A DNA stretch of 64,000 nucleotides. Origin: Jaapia argillacea MUCL 33604 (taxonomy: Eukaryota; Basidiomycota; Agaricomycetes; Jaapiales; Jaapiaceae). The stretch's first letter is position 1. Each line of letters starts with the position of its first letter. Made by a program: the position numbers and the translations under genes. This document shows positions 10,876 to 22,103 of the stretch, piece after piece. The stretch is taken from positions 414,761 to 478,760 of the forward strand of contig KL197717.1 of NCBI GenBank assembly GCA_000697665.1, read 5' to 3'. Under the pieces are notes generated by a model. That model ran no database searches. It saw only the letters and a list, made by a program, of their open reading frames with translations, and was not told the origin of the DNA.

Positions 10876-11667
10876 TAGAGTTAGGGGAATAACTCCCAAG
10901 TTAATAACTGCCTAGTTATTGACAAGGTATTTAACATGTATATAACCGGTTATTTACTGGAGGCTCGTGGGAAGGGGGTTAATAACTCCGATATGCTGCA
11001 TATAGACAATGAGAACCTGATCGTCGTTGTTGTACGACACATCCCACACGCTATGTCCGAATCCGTCATGATTCTTGATTCTGTCGAGCTTGAAACGGCA
11101 CTGGCAAACCTTCGTGGGCTTCTATCTGGTCTACCCACAACTCTCCCAGAAAACACATACGATTTTGAAAACTACGCGGTCAACAGCGAAGAAGAGGAGG
11201 ATAAGGGACGCGTCGGTGCTGTCAACCATGCCACCGGGACCTCAGAGGTTATGCGTGACAAAGACCCAGCGGGTGTACTTGAGCGAGAGTGGGAAGATGA
11301 AAACAATGACCAGGGCGACGAGGACTCACGACTTCTTGGGGACACGGCCTTGGTCGAGTCCTCTTTCAACATCAAATCGCTAACCATTCTTGATCTTTTA
11401 TCTGACACACCACGCACTGCTGCCATTGCAGTCTCCTCAACGTCTCGATCTGTCAATACAGTTTCGAACTCGAAACGTCCTCCCACAGAGGCTGATTGGA
11501 CGATGTAACGTGTCTGTAGGCTTGATTTACTTGAATATATGAAAATTTTGGGGCTACGTGGCATTTGGTTAATAACTAGTTAATTACTCGGGTTATAACA
11601 GGCCGTCAATGTTGCCTCAGGTTAATAACATGTGAGTAACTCGTGGGGAGTTATTCCCCTAACTCTA
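10876..11667. mobile_element. hAT-like non-autonomous DNA transposon
   Basis: The 792-bp element begins TAGAGTTAGGGGAATAACTC and ends with its complement, giving a 22-bp perfect terminal inverted repeat. It is flanked by the 8-bp direct repeat ATCATCTA (10868-10875 and 11668-11675). An 8-bp target duplication and a TAGAG-type terminus are hallmarks of hAT elements. Subterminal regions carry many short variants of GTTAATAAC/GGTTATTTAC in both orientations, as expected for transposase binding sites. A 190-codon open frame fills most of the interior; no hAT transposase motifs are seen, so it depends on a partner for movement. Confidence 0.88.
10936..11508 (+). CDS. Open frame inside the hAT-like element, function unknown
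   Basis: The 190-residue frame starts within the subterminal repeats. It is acidic and polar (NSEEEEDKGR, EREWEDENNDQGDED) with one moderately hydrophobic stretch (ENLIVVVVRHIPHAM). No zinc finger, RNase-H-like triad or hAT dimerisation motif is visible. It may be a remnant of the 5' part of a parent transposase gene left after internal deletion, or captured host sequence, or chance. The uninterrupted frame over 72% of the element is the only argument for coding. Confidence 0.3.
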   Translation: MYITGYLLEARGKGVNNSDMLHIDNENLIVVVVRHIPHAMSESVMILDSVELETALANLRGLLSGLPTTLPENTYDFENYAVNSEEEEDKGRVGAVNHATGTSEVMRDKDPAGVLEREWEDENNDQGDEDSRLLGDTALVESSFNIKSLTILDLLSDTPRTAAIAVSSTSRSVNTVSNSKRPPTEADWTM

Positions 11668-12360
11668 ATCATCTAACGTGAGAGAGGGTAGTGGATTTGA
11701 GAGCGACTGAGCTTTCGTTCGTTGCTCGAAAACTTTCTGAATCACATATTCGCGACGATGATTTGTCGAATAGGTCGTTGCTGTTATTGCCGTTAGAATG
11801 CGATGTGGGTGGTGTGTTTTTCTGGAAATTTTTGCATCCGAAATGGGGGCAAGCAGCGGAGAGGGTAATTGCTGTGGGTATCGGTGCACGGACAAGGTGG
11901 AGATGGTGGTGGTGGTAGGGAAACAAGTCATGCTCGCACAAAGTTAACCTCGAAGAATTGTAAGTCGTTTGAGACCAGTCTGATGATCGAGAACAGATGA
12001 GTTGTGGACCACGTGACTAAGCTCAGTTAACAGTTCCCCGAATCACCTTCTCGTCTATTCTTGCTCGATTCAGCTCGTTGGTCGCCTTTTGGCAAGATCC
12101 AGCTCACTTTCGCCAAGACAGACTTTTCACTGGGAGGCCTCAAGTCTCGGAGGTCCAGTCCAGCAGAACCTGACCAAAGAAAGACCGCCAATTTCACAGA
12201 TTGTCCTTTCAATTTGATCACTGTGAAGATTTCGGGCAGAGGATGAGGGACCAAGGCAAGTGGTTTCACGATTACACTATCAGTCCCATTGGGACCATAT
12301 CATCGTTCAGCGGGACCCCGCTCTGACCGAGCAAACAAATGGTGTGTCCCAGTTTATTTC

Positions 12361-12455
12361 CCAGTTTATTATCTCTGGTGGCATTGCCGTATGTCAGATA
12401 TAACATGCGAGACTGTACTCTTACTGATGTACGAGTCCGTAAGTGTCGATCCAAA
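12361..12455 (+). repeat. Dispersed 95-bp repeat, copy 1
   Basis: The sequence from CCAGTTTATTATCT through GCCGTATGTCAGATATA to GTCCGTAAGTGTCGATCCA recurs in the same orientation at 13093-13187 with about 85-90% identity. The family is not recognised; it may be a fragment of a larger transposon. Confidence 0.65.
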
Positions 12456-13092
12456 TAACGGCCATTTTCTCTTCGCTCCCCCAAGAGGTACGTATACACC
12501 GTTTCTCAGCAGCGCTCTGGGGCGCCGAATAAACTATCCCTATGGTGTTTTATTCCCATGAAACTCGACGTATCTATCTCCTTGCATCAAGTCGTCCCCT
12601 CAACCACCATCCCTTCTTACTTATCTTCCAACCCTTCAGGTCAAGAGTCTCGCTTCGCAAAACCCCTTCTCGGCTTGTTACTCAATGCTTCTTTACTTAA
12701 CACATGGCCACAAAGATACCGCAATTGCGCCATAAAGTACGACTTCGCTTTCGAATTCGCGCGAGGGCATCATCATATAAGAAAAGAAAATCCAATGGGT
12801 CGTTTGAAAGGACGATATCGATTGTGACGAGTTTTCTCGAAATGTACACACCTTTTCCTTCACCTGTCGTCTCCTCAACGGACTGAAGAACCTGTTAATA
12901 AACCACCTAGAACGTTTCCTTGACATCGATTTATGCCACTCTCAGAGAGAAAGATCACGAACAGGTGGGAATTAAGTAAGGTATGAACGATGTAAGTCGG
13001 GTGTTTTCAGCCACAATGGGGTTGACGTTTCGCGAAGCGAGACTCTGCACGGCGTGCCTTCAGGCCTTCAGGTCGTATGTTTGTTTGTAAAT

Positions 13093-13187
13093 CCAATTTA
13101 TTATCTGTTGCGGCACTGCCGTATGTCAGATATAGCATGCGAGGCTGTACTCCTACTGATGTGCGGGTCCGTAAGTGTCGATCCATA
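13093..13187 (+). repeat. Dispersed 95-bp repeat, copy 2
   Basis: This is the second copy of the repeat at 12361-12455. It shares the core GCCGTATGTCAGATATA and the end GTCCGTAAGTGTCGATCCA. The similarity stops abruptly on both sides, and no target duplication is evident. Confidence 0.65.
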
Positions 13188-14559
13188 CAAAGGCTTCAGG
13201 TCTTACAACTGACAGAAGCACCGATCCAACACTCGACACAGCTCTCATAACGTTACCTCTAGTAACCACCCTTCTCTCCACGTCCCTGGTCAACACATCC
13301 AGAACCAACGTACAGGTCCCCTTAACATCGACGACGTCCTTCTCAAAACCGGGCCGCAATCAAAACACATCCGCCCATTCTCCCTTCCCCGAACGTTACT
13401 CCAACATCGACCCTTAACAACCTGCCTCCCTCCGTTCGGACCAACTATCCGACCATTTCGAATCCCCCACCTCTATTCTATTTATGTTCACTTACCCACC
13501 ACATTCCATTCATATTCCCCACTCCAGAACATATGGGGACGGTAAGGTTCCATACGGAACATAAACTACAAGTTCGAATTCTTTTTTCGTCCAATTGTAT
13601 TTCGGGCCCCCCCATCATCATTCTCGGTGAAAATGATTTTCCTCTGTGGCGTTCTCCATTGAAACCATCTACACCCTGTACTCTATCTACTTGACTGTCC
13701 TTTATCTCCACCAACCCCCTCGAAGCGGTCCGAGCGAAACGCCCATGATACATATCTCGAAACGACCCTGCTCACTTCCGCGAAGCCTGGCACTTCATCA
13801 TAATCATCATCATCATCATATCACCTTCTAGCCCAACCTCGTATCCCCGGACCGAAGCTATCTTCGCCCCAACTTTCGCCTGCATGCCTGCCTGCCCCTC
13901 TTCTCTAGGCGCTCTGGTTAGGTGGAACGAGAAGAGCACACCGAATCTGAATTGAATTCAACGTTTCGGCACCCTTTGGCACTGCATTGATAATGGTGCC
14001 TAGAGCCCGCTTCCTAATCTAAGATGCATAACCTTGGGGGAGGTCAGGGCCGTAATCCGAAGTGGCTGGATACGGAATTGGGAGGGCGCGGTGCCGCCCA
14101 CTGACGACCGCTCCTCCCCACATGTGGATATGTTTTTGGAACATGTCAGGTGTACGCCTTGATTTCAACTGTTTGTTTTTCCAATCCCAATTCAACATGA
14201 GCAATGCATATGCGGCCATGTGTCTGTATTGCCGAAAGGACAAACACGAACGAAATAACCAACTCACTTGGTTATACTACACGCTCGTTGAACGCTAAAA
14301 GCAAAGGATTGGCAAACCCCATCCAAATCTCAGATTTCGGTTACAAACAACGCCTCGCACTTTTTGTCACCTTTTAGCTTCAAGTACCACTACAACACAC
14401 ACACAACGTCGAAGTAAAAAAAACATAATCCCACACTTGTACGGCACATACACTTTTTTTTCCTTTTGGGTTCTGGTAAACAGTTCGGAGGCACTATGAA
14501 CCTTTGGCCGATAAGCAGTATCAGCGCAAAAGCCTGAGTATGACGGCAAGGTGTCGATA

Positions 14560-16040
14560 CTAGCGACCCATCCAACCCTGTAAGAGTAAAGAGCACCAAA
14601 GAAGTAAAGGGAGGTATTAGCTCACGTTCAATTCAAACGTCAAGATATGGGGTTCAAACGAAAGTGCTTTGGGGAAGGGGGGAAAAGAAACTCACCCCAT
14701 CGACGACCAAAAGTTCGCCACAAACGTACTGGCTTGCTTTACTGGCGAGAAACACGACAGGCCCTGCGAAATCATTGGGCTCTCCCCATCGACCAGCAGG
14801 AATACGTTCCGAAATCTGTCGGAGACGGACCGGGTCTGCTAAGAGTCGTTCGTTCCTGAAATTCATACAAGAAAGATCAGCTTCAGAAGGAGAAGTTTCA
14901 TTACGGGAGGGCGTGTTGAGGGATCGGGCATACCCCTTGGCCGAATAGAAAGGATAAATGGTAACGGGCCGTGTTACCGGGCCGCGACGGGGAAGGAGCC
15001 CCCACATACTTCTCGAGGGCGATGTGGGGGAAAAGAGAAGTGCAAAAAAAAAACATAGCGGCGAGAAATCTCCAGAGAAGGAAGTGGGGATTCCCCACAA
15101 AGGCAGCCAATCAATAAGGAAAGAACGGGGACTCACATATCGGTCGCGATGTAGCCTGGGCAGATCCCATTGACCTGGACGTTATGCTGGCTCCATTCAT
15201 TGCTGAGGGCCTTCGTCAGCTGACCCAGAGCTCCTTTCGCCGCTGCATACGCGGGGACAGTTAATCCTCCTTGGAACGTCAGAAGGGAACAAAAGTTGAC
15301 AATCTTTCCCCGACGCAAGGGGACCATGTGTCGGCCAGCCGCTTGGCACAAGAGCCAGACGGACTTGAGATTAACATCGAGGACCTAAAAGATGACGCCA
15401 CAGGATGCGCGCGTGTAAGAGTTTGATGAAAAAGACGGAAGTTAGCGCATGAGGTAAAGATGTATCAGTGTCCAACGGAATTGGGACGATCAACGGAGCC
15501 CCAAGTCTCACGAACCTCGTCCCAATCCCTTTCTGAGAAATCGACGCTCGGTGATCGCCGTTGGATCCCAGCACAGTTGACAAGAACGTGGATTTCGCCA
15601 CCCATGGCCTCGAGAGCTTTCGGGAACAGAGTTTTGACACTCTCCAAGTCCGCGAGGTCGCAGTAGACTACCTCGGCTTTTCCACCTGATGCTCGGATGG
15701 TTTCGACTGTCCCCATGTTTGGTAAGTTGCCGTCTGTAGGGGGGCGTAGGACGATGCATAGTGATGCTCCGGATTCGGCCAGAGCAATGGCACAGGCTGC
15801 GCCGATCCCTACATTTGTAAGAGGCAGTTCCGAAGGTCGTAATATATACAGCGTCCAGATGCCAGCGTCATTAATAAAAAATGAATCGCGGTTGCCATTC
15901 GATTGAACACAAGTCACTTCAGGAAAGGACAAGTGCCATTTGTATTCTGTTTACGTACCTCTAGTAGCACCGGTAATGAGGACGTTGTGGCCAGCCAGAG
16001 AGAACAACTGAGGGGAGAGAACGGACGGCGTAGGATCCAT
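14560..16040 (-). CDS. Short-chain dehydrogenase/reductase, 2-deoxy-gluconate 3-dehydrogenase-like
   Basis: Spliced, it gives about 268 residues starting [13 protein letters not shown]. It shows the classical SDR order: cofactor loop TGATRGIG (split by an intron within G), [29 protein letters not shown], catalytic Ser in VNFCSLLTF, the YAAAK catalytic pair, CPGYIATDM, and a C-terminal [18 protein letters not shown]...[16 protein letters not shown]. This pattern, notably NCAGIQRR and the GGWMGR end, resembles KduD-type 2-deoxy-D-gluconate/2-keto-3-deoxygluconate oxidoreductases of sugar-acid metabolism; the exact substrate is an inference. Introns lie after GATRG, after DWDE, within TDM (about 270 bp, longer than usual) and before the last six codons (GWMGR and stop). 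It is transcribed away from the MDR gene at 16583 and shares its promoter region. Confidence 0.88.
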
Positions 16041-16582
16041 TTGAAAAGTAAGCGGTGCTGAACACTTTGGATAGATGACTGAACCCAGGTATGTCTACGC
16101 CATAATATAAGGCTACACCGTCTAGGTCACAGAACGAAGTATGGATTAAGCAATCTAGCCCGGATGTCAGAGGTCCAACCGAGACGTAATTCTGTGTGGT
16201 GAGTGTCGGAGGATCGCACCGCGATTCCGAAGAACGGCAGGAGCAGGTTAACAGGCCGCAAAGAATGGAGAATAGAGCGCAGGAGTGGAAACAACGTTGG
16301 ATTGGAAAAATGTAAGCAGGACGGAATAGAGAGGGGTGCTAAAACCAAAACGGGAACAAGTCCCGCATCGGCAATTGTGACCTATGTGACCTCAGGGATA
16401 TGTGTCACGCTGATTTGATCAAAGAGGGATGTGTGCACCCGGATGGTCGGACCGCGTGCGTTTTAGCTCCCCCCTGTCGCTTGACTTGACGCTAGCTCAC
16501 GAGACTGAATCCCGAGGCGCCATAAAAGCTTACTTCCAGATGTGTTTGTCTTCATCTTGTCATCCGTTTCCCTTTCTCCACA
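16041..16582. promoter_or_regulatory. Bidirectional promoter between the SDR and MDR genes
   Basis: The 542-bp space separates two divergent starts. A TATA-like CATAAAAG at 16521-16528 lies about 55 bases before the MDR start. An AT-rich TTATATTA (minus strand, about 16101-16112) lies about 60 bases before the SDR start. Shared control of the two oxidoreductases is plausible but not shown. Confidence 0.55.
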
Positions 16583-17891
16583 ATGTCCCCTGTCGCCTTC
16601 CCCACACAAAACGCTGTTGTCTTGCACGGACCCAAGGATCTTCGCGTCGAAGATCGTACCTTGTGGCCCCCTCGTTATAATGAAGCTCAGGTTGCCGTTG
16701 TCGCGACCGGCCTCTGTGGAAGCGATTGTAAGCTCATATCACGCCTCTCTCGACTTCACCCGTTGACAATATCGTTCCAGTACACTACTACATGCATGGC
16801 AGGAACGGTGACTTCGCCGTCCAAGCGCCCATGGTCCTCGGACACGAAGCTGCTGGTGTGGTCACCGCTGTAGGTCCGGGCGTTCGAAACGTTGTTCCGG
16901 GGCAGCGCGTCGCCATCGAAGCCGGAATTATGTGCAATAACTGCACTTACTGCTCGAAAGGTCGTTACAACCTCTGCAAAGGCATGCGTTTCTGCAGCAG
17001 TGCGAAGACATTCCCCCACCTCGATGGCACCCTCCAATCCCGTATGAACCACCCGGCCTCCGTACTCCACCCGTGAGTGCTTTGACGCGATCTTTTTACT
17101 TCATTGACTTTTGCTCACGCTATGCCACCTCCAGATTACCCGACAATTGCTCTTTTGAGCTCGGAGCACTGGCTGAACCTCTTTCCGTCCTTTTACACGC
17201 GTCACGACGCGCAGATTTGACTTCTGGTCAATCTGTTCTTGTCTTCGGCGTAGGTGCCATCGGCTTATTGGCTTGTGCCCTCGCAAAATCCCTCGGCGCT
17301 TCCCGGGTCTGTGCTATTGATATCAATAGAGCCCGTCTCGAGTTCGCGAACTCGCAAGGTTTCGCTCAACAAGTCTACTGCCTTCCTCCTTCGGATCGAG
17401 CGAAAACTTCTGAGGACCAGCTCCGGAGAGCCAAGGAGAACGCGCAGGTTGCGTTGTCAGAGTTCTGCATGCAGGATGGGTTTGACGTCGTCTTTGAATG
17501 CACGGGTGCGGAGCCATGCATCCAGATGGCCATTCACGTGAGTTTCCGTCATTTCTGTTCTTTCTTCTCGTCGATCCTGACTTCTTTCTGTCCCTGTCAG
17601 GCTGCAACGACAGGAGGCAAAGTCATGCTTGTGGGCATGGGTTCTCGCAACGTCATGCTACCACTATCAGCGGCTGCGACTCGCGAGGTGGATATCCACG
17701 GATCTTTCCGTTATGCCAACACCTACCCCACCGCTCTCGCCCTCCTTGCTTCCGGAAAACTCAAAAACGTTGAAAAGCTCGTCACTCATCGCTTCCCCTT
17801 GGAACAGTCCGCCACTGCCTTCGACCTCCTTGCTAGAGGCTCAGACGAGGATGGTAATATGGTACTGAAAGTCATGATCGGCCGGCAATAG
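16583..17891 (+). CDS. Zinc-dependent medium-chain dehydrogenase, sorbitol/xylitol type
   Basis: The start MSPVAFPTQNAVVLHGPKDL leads into the MDR fold: VVATGLCGSD joined across an intron (from about 16729) to LHYYMHGRNGDF, then catalytic-zinc ligands in VLGHEAAGVV. The structural zinc Cys cluster is CNNCTYCSKGRYNLC. The Rossmann loop is VFGVGAIGLLACALAKSLGA. EFALPHS-type sequence is represented by LGALAEPLSVLLHA. The C-terminus ends KVMIGRQ. Introns lie after SD, before LPDNCSFE and before AATTGGKVMLVG. The family oxidises polyols such as sorbitol, xylitol or L-arabinitol to ketoses with NAD. Between LC(K)GM and the next intron the usual proline-rich substrate loop is present. Its divergent SDR partner suggests a small polyol/sugar-acid module. 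Confidence 0.9.
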
Positions 17892-20800
17892 CACACTTTC
17901 TGTCGTCATAAATTTGCTTTCTTTCGATTGTTAGAACGGACTCTCCTCACGAGATGTACTCTGCGTTGTTGCATAATTTCTTCTTCGGGTTCGCATCTGT
18001 ATTTCTAGGCACATAGCATTTAGTTCTCACCTCGCGCTCTGCTTGATTATTCGTATATCTACCTACCTCTGTAGCGTAATACCTTATTTGACGCAACGTC
18101 GATATCTCGCCCTTCACGTCTTCGTTGAGTTTGACAGAATCGTGGCGCACCAGCCTTACGCAAACCTTATCAGATACTTCCAATGAACTTCCTTGATCGT
18201 GCGATAGACGGCGTTAGGATTGGGTTAGGAGGAACCTCGCGATGATATCTCGGAGCACTTTGCTAAGGAAACGCACCAACTTCGTCTGTGGAGTATGCTT
18301 TCATATCCCACCGGTCCTCTATCCGCACGTCAAAAGTCCGGAGATAGCATCAACATTGAGTAACCCAGTCGCTATTCCGAGATGCGGACTGGAATATGTT
18401 GCGTATTCTCCCGCGAGAACACCAAGTTCTGCAGACAGCTGACTAGCTGATCGCAGAGAACGTTCTCCTGCGTTTGTAAAATCGATCCTTATTCGGTGAA
18501 GCCAACATCATCGGATGTCGAACCTACCACCCTCGAGGGTGAAACCACTTCCTCGCCACAGTTCTAGTTCTTGGAAGAAGAGTTTCCAAATATAAAAGAA
18601 GGCCCCCAAATGTCAGACATGTTCGGAACAGATACCCTGCGATTTGAAGATGTCGGAGATGGGCGACTGAACGAGCTGCACGGGAACTTACAAGAGCTCC
18701 AGATGAATCTGTTCCAACCGCAGTGTACGAGGTAGCGCATGTCCCAAAATCACCATGTATCGGATGTGCTTACCGGTGTCCCGAACCCCCATACATTTCA
18801 GGATCAAATATCCTGCTGAATGGGCCTAATTGACCAGCTGGTCTCAAGTTCGTGAAAGGTATGGTGTGGTAAAATGAAAACGGCCCGGCCGGGGAGGACG
18901 GTTCACGCGAAACCTTGGCTGCACATCGAAGCCAACCGACAGCAGGGTGGCTACTAGACCCTTCGAGATGGCTAACACGGATCTATGCGACGGTGAAACC
19001 AGGTCAACGATGGTACTTTATGCCTGGCGAGTCAGAACGACAGAAAGGCTCGAACATACTGTCTGAATGGGCCAAGAGGACGTGTGAAGCGGATGACCTG
19101 CCACCGAGGTCAAGTGGGTTCCGCCAGTCCCACACGAAGGAGTCTTGACCACCTTTGGGAAGAGGGGGTTCCAGCAATCGCGCATGGCCGCATGGACGCA
19201 ATGTGGAGGGGAATGGAACCGTAAAGCGAAGGTTGAGACGCGTCACAGTGGATAAGCGTGGCAGCTCTTGCTGAGAGCAGGAATTTGGGAAGCAGATTTG
19301 TGTGATGTTTAGGGGTCTGCGTTCGAGAAGACCATCGTTAACGACACCGACTTTGATACCCGTCGTCGCATCATCCGAAGTCGTTGATAACTCTCTCTGT
19401 GCTGTGACCAAAACCCGGCGTCGTTACGTAGAGTTACCTGCCGAAGGCAAGGCAGATAAGCAACAAACCCACTGCTCGCTGTGAAAAGCGCTGGCGAGCT
19501 TGGGTTCGAACGTCATGACGTGAGTACGACGGGTAACTCAACTAGTCGCCGGTGAGGAACCAGCCAATGTCGCTCTGAAGGTTTGCTCAGATCGGGCAGA
19601 CCAATGTGTCCGAGTAAACGCTCCTGAATACCGAAATGTATGACAGGCTTGTCCACCTAGTCGATGTCACGAATATGTTAGATCAGTTATGTGAAAATGG
19701 ACCACCCTCAACTAACTCGAGATAGCTGGAGACGGAAACTTCGCGGAACTGGGAATTATCCACACTGACCTCCAGATGTGGAAGGTTTTGACGTGGATTT
19801 TGGAGAACGTAGGCTTGGGGTACCCCTGGAATGACCATATTGAGAATAAGTGTGCAACTCAAAGTGCCGAGTGAATGGAACCGGCAAATGCCAAACAAGG
19901 TTCTAGGAAACAGGTCCACCACCACGAATGCAGATGTTCACTCGAAATCTTGTGTGAGTGGATTGTATTAGAATGATTAGGAGCGATATGGCAAGGCAGG
20001 CGCCACCGGAAGCACTTCGCTAGTCTGAACAAGCATCGGGGAAATGAAGCCTCGCAGCGTGGAAGGAGAGCAAGGTTCGCCTCCAGCGAATTTGAAAGAT
20101 CTTCAGCATGTTTCGCTGGATGTGAGTAATATCAAAGAGAAGCCCGATGAAAAAAAGGCAAATTTCCCCGCGTCAAATACGGGGTCAATCATTCAATTGA
20201 ATCGGAAAGAGCAATCGGTTCGAACTTCGGTGGTGTGATGGATGCTGCAGGTCACGCTCAATCGTCGTTGCCGCGAGGCCATCTGCTGATCTCTAAGAGG
20301 TGGCGATTGGGTGCAATGGCGTCCGGCTAGCTCAGTCGGTGGCGAGTAAGGGAGTCCCTTGAAAAAGAGGGTGAGAGTGTGAGTATCACATGAAACAAAG
20401 AGTTTCTACCATCAAGTCCTTCAGAAAGGAAACATCGTTGTCGCTTCACCCCCCACTTGTCATTCGCCCTCGGTGCTGCTGTCGTTCTCCTGAGTGATCA
20501 GTCACACCGGCCCAAGGCCGCGCCAAGGCCGTGGTGCCAGGTCACCTAGGGTTGTATGTAAAGGTTGCGCCAGGCAACCACGAATCTTGGTTCATCATCA
20601 GGACACTCGCGAAGCACCTGTCCCCCGAGGTGCGTGCTTGACCCATGCCAGCTGCCATGAAGGCTCTGTGTAGAAAGCCTGAAAAATGCAGGTGCCCTTT
20701 TGTCATTGAATGCCAACCATCCCCAATTCTCCGATGATACGTGGTTGCAACATGTCCAAGTTCTCCAGGCGAGTCACAAATGCCTCATGAAGGGGTGTTG

Positions 20801-21211
20801 ACGATGGAATACTTTGAGCGGTCTGGCCAGCACCCCGAAGTCTGGAGGCCGATTCCAGTCGATTCCTCGCATAAAATCCAAGGCTTCAACAATGAACAAC
20901 GTTCTGGGACAATAGGTGTGGGCGAGTGCGGTGTCTGCAGCAGATATCGACCGAGCAAACAGCAAAAGCGAGTAAGTTACCAGTGTCCGGTTGAGCAACG
21001 GATCAAAAGGTTTGATGTTACTGGCAGTGGTGACCGATACTGTGACCCGACGTTATGCTCTGTCACCGATGTGACCGATTTCAAATAAGGCAATAATGTC
21101 CCGCGATCTTTGGCCACGTTGACGTCGGCGGGCAGAGTGAGCTGGACAAGTCTACGTGTCTTTCGTAAACACTATCCAGCACCCCCCTCATTTCCGTTCC
21201 TACATCATCAA
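17892..21211. other. Gene-poor region with possible decayed gene
   Basis: No intact gene is recognised. On the minus strand between about 19925 and 19000, fragments such as LSTVTRLNLRFTVPFPSTLR and LPHLEVSVDNSQFREVSV resemble leucine-rich F-box-type proteins, but stops interrupt them and no exon chain can be built. A short tRNA-like D-arm sequence occurs at about 20322-20345. Confidence 0.35.
20322..20360 (+). other. tRNA-5'-half-like sequence
   Basis: GTCCGGCTAGCTCAGTCGGT matches the start of a tRNA, including an A-box-like TAGCTCAGTCGG. What follows does not fold as an anticodon arm, and no B box (GGTTCGANTCC) is found downstream. It is best read as a tRNA-derived fragment or SINE head rather than a tRNA gene. 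Confidence 0.3.
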
Positions 21212-22103
21212 ATGACTCGTCCACGAAAAGCGCGCAATGGAGCTACCCCTAGCCCAAGTCAAGCAGACGACAACGAAGGGCCAACAGCCTCTACATCGAC
21301 CACGCGACCACTAAGTTTACTGAACCTTGCCCTTTCGCCGTCAGAAAGGGATGAGGTCAAAGTCAACAACTCTAATTTGACGGACTTGAAGAATGCTTGT
21401 GACGATGCAGTGAAGCGGGTACGTTCCCCTCCAATCTCGACGACAGGACTTCTTGCATTGAACATGTCACATTCTACAGTTTCTTTCAAGACCAGATTTG
21501 TTCAAGCAAATCCACACGCACACGGATGTACGGTTAGCCCTTGGCTGGGCAAGTGTATTTGTTGCTGCGGGGACGGCATACTATGGATGGAAGGTGGAAT
21601 TTGAGCAATCAAAACCCGTCGTTTGGGCGGGATTAATCATGTATGAAACACCGCGTCTTCATGAATCTTATCTCAACGCTGACCATGGTCACTCACAAGA
21701 TACGTCTTGCTTACCGCCCTGCAAGCACTGTACGCGTATTTCGTCGAAGGAGATGTTGTATTTGTCGGAAAACGAAAAACATTCGAGAAACGAGTGAGTC
21801 AATCATCCTTTTCCACACTCTGTCCATACGCTTATGCGTGCGACGTCATAGATTGTGACTGAACGAATTACATTGTCCTCGCATACCACACCCTCCAAAT
21901 CATCCAAACCCCCATCATACCACCTCACCGCGACCTACGTCCGATCAGCTAGTGGTGGAAAGTCGCTATTGAATCGAGGGAACGCCAGCCAGGGGAGGGG
22001 ATACACGACGTTCTTTGACGAGAAGGGGACGATGGACCAGGAGCGGTTTGAAACATGGGTCGCCGAGCTGGTGGATAAGGTCACGGAAGATAAGTCGCAG
22101 TAG
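21212..22103 (+). CDS. SPC2: Signal peptidase complex subunit 2
   Basis: The spliced product starts MTRPRKARNGATPSPS. After a low-complexity N-terminus it shows the SPC2/SPC25 core: VKVNNSNLTDLKNACDDAVK joined across an intron to RFLSRPDLFKQIHTHTDVRL. Two membrane helices follow (LALGWASVFVAAGTAYYGW and a second in VWAGLI-YVLLTALQALYAYF). Then come EGDVVFVGKRKTFEKRIVTE, a C-terminal YHLTATYVR strand and FFDEKGTMDQERFETWV. Three introns (after DDAVKR, within LIMY, after TFEKR) all join in phase. SPC2 is a non-catalytic ER membrane subunit that links the signal peptidase complex to the Sec61 channel. An upstream in-frame ATG at 21110 would add 34 residues but fits the family less well. Confidence 0.9.

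Larger units (their letters stand above)
11668..14559. other. Region without a supported gene
   Basis: Short frames only. It includes a 95-bp dispersed repeat present twice (12361-12455 and 13093-13187), a small ATC trinucleotide run at about 13800-13825, and pyrimidine-rich stretches. The right end is the 3' flank of the SDR gene. Confidence 0.45.

Noticed and set aside
20322-20400. Complete tRNA gene
   Set aside because: Only a D-arm/A-box-like half is present. The anticodon and T arms and a B box are missing.
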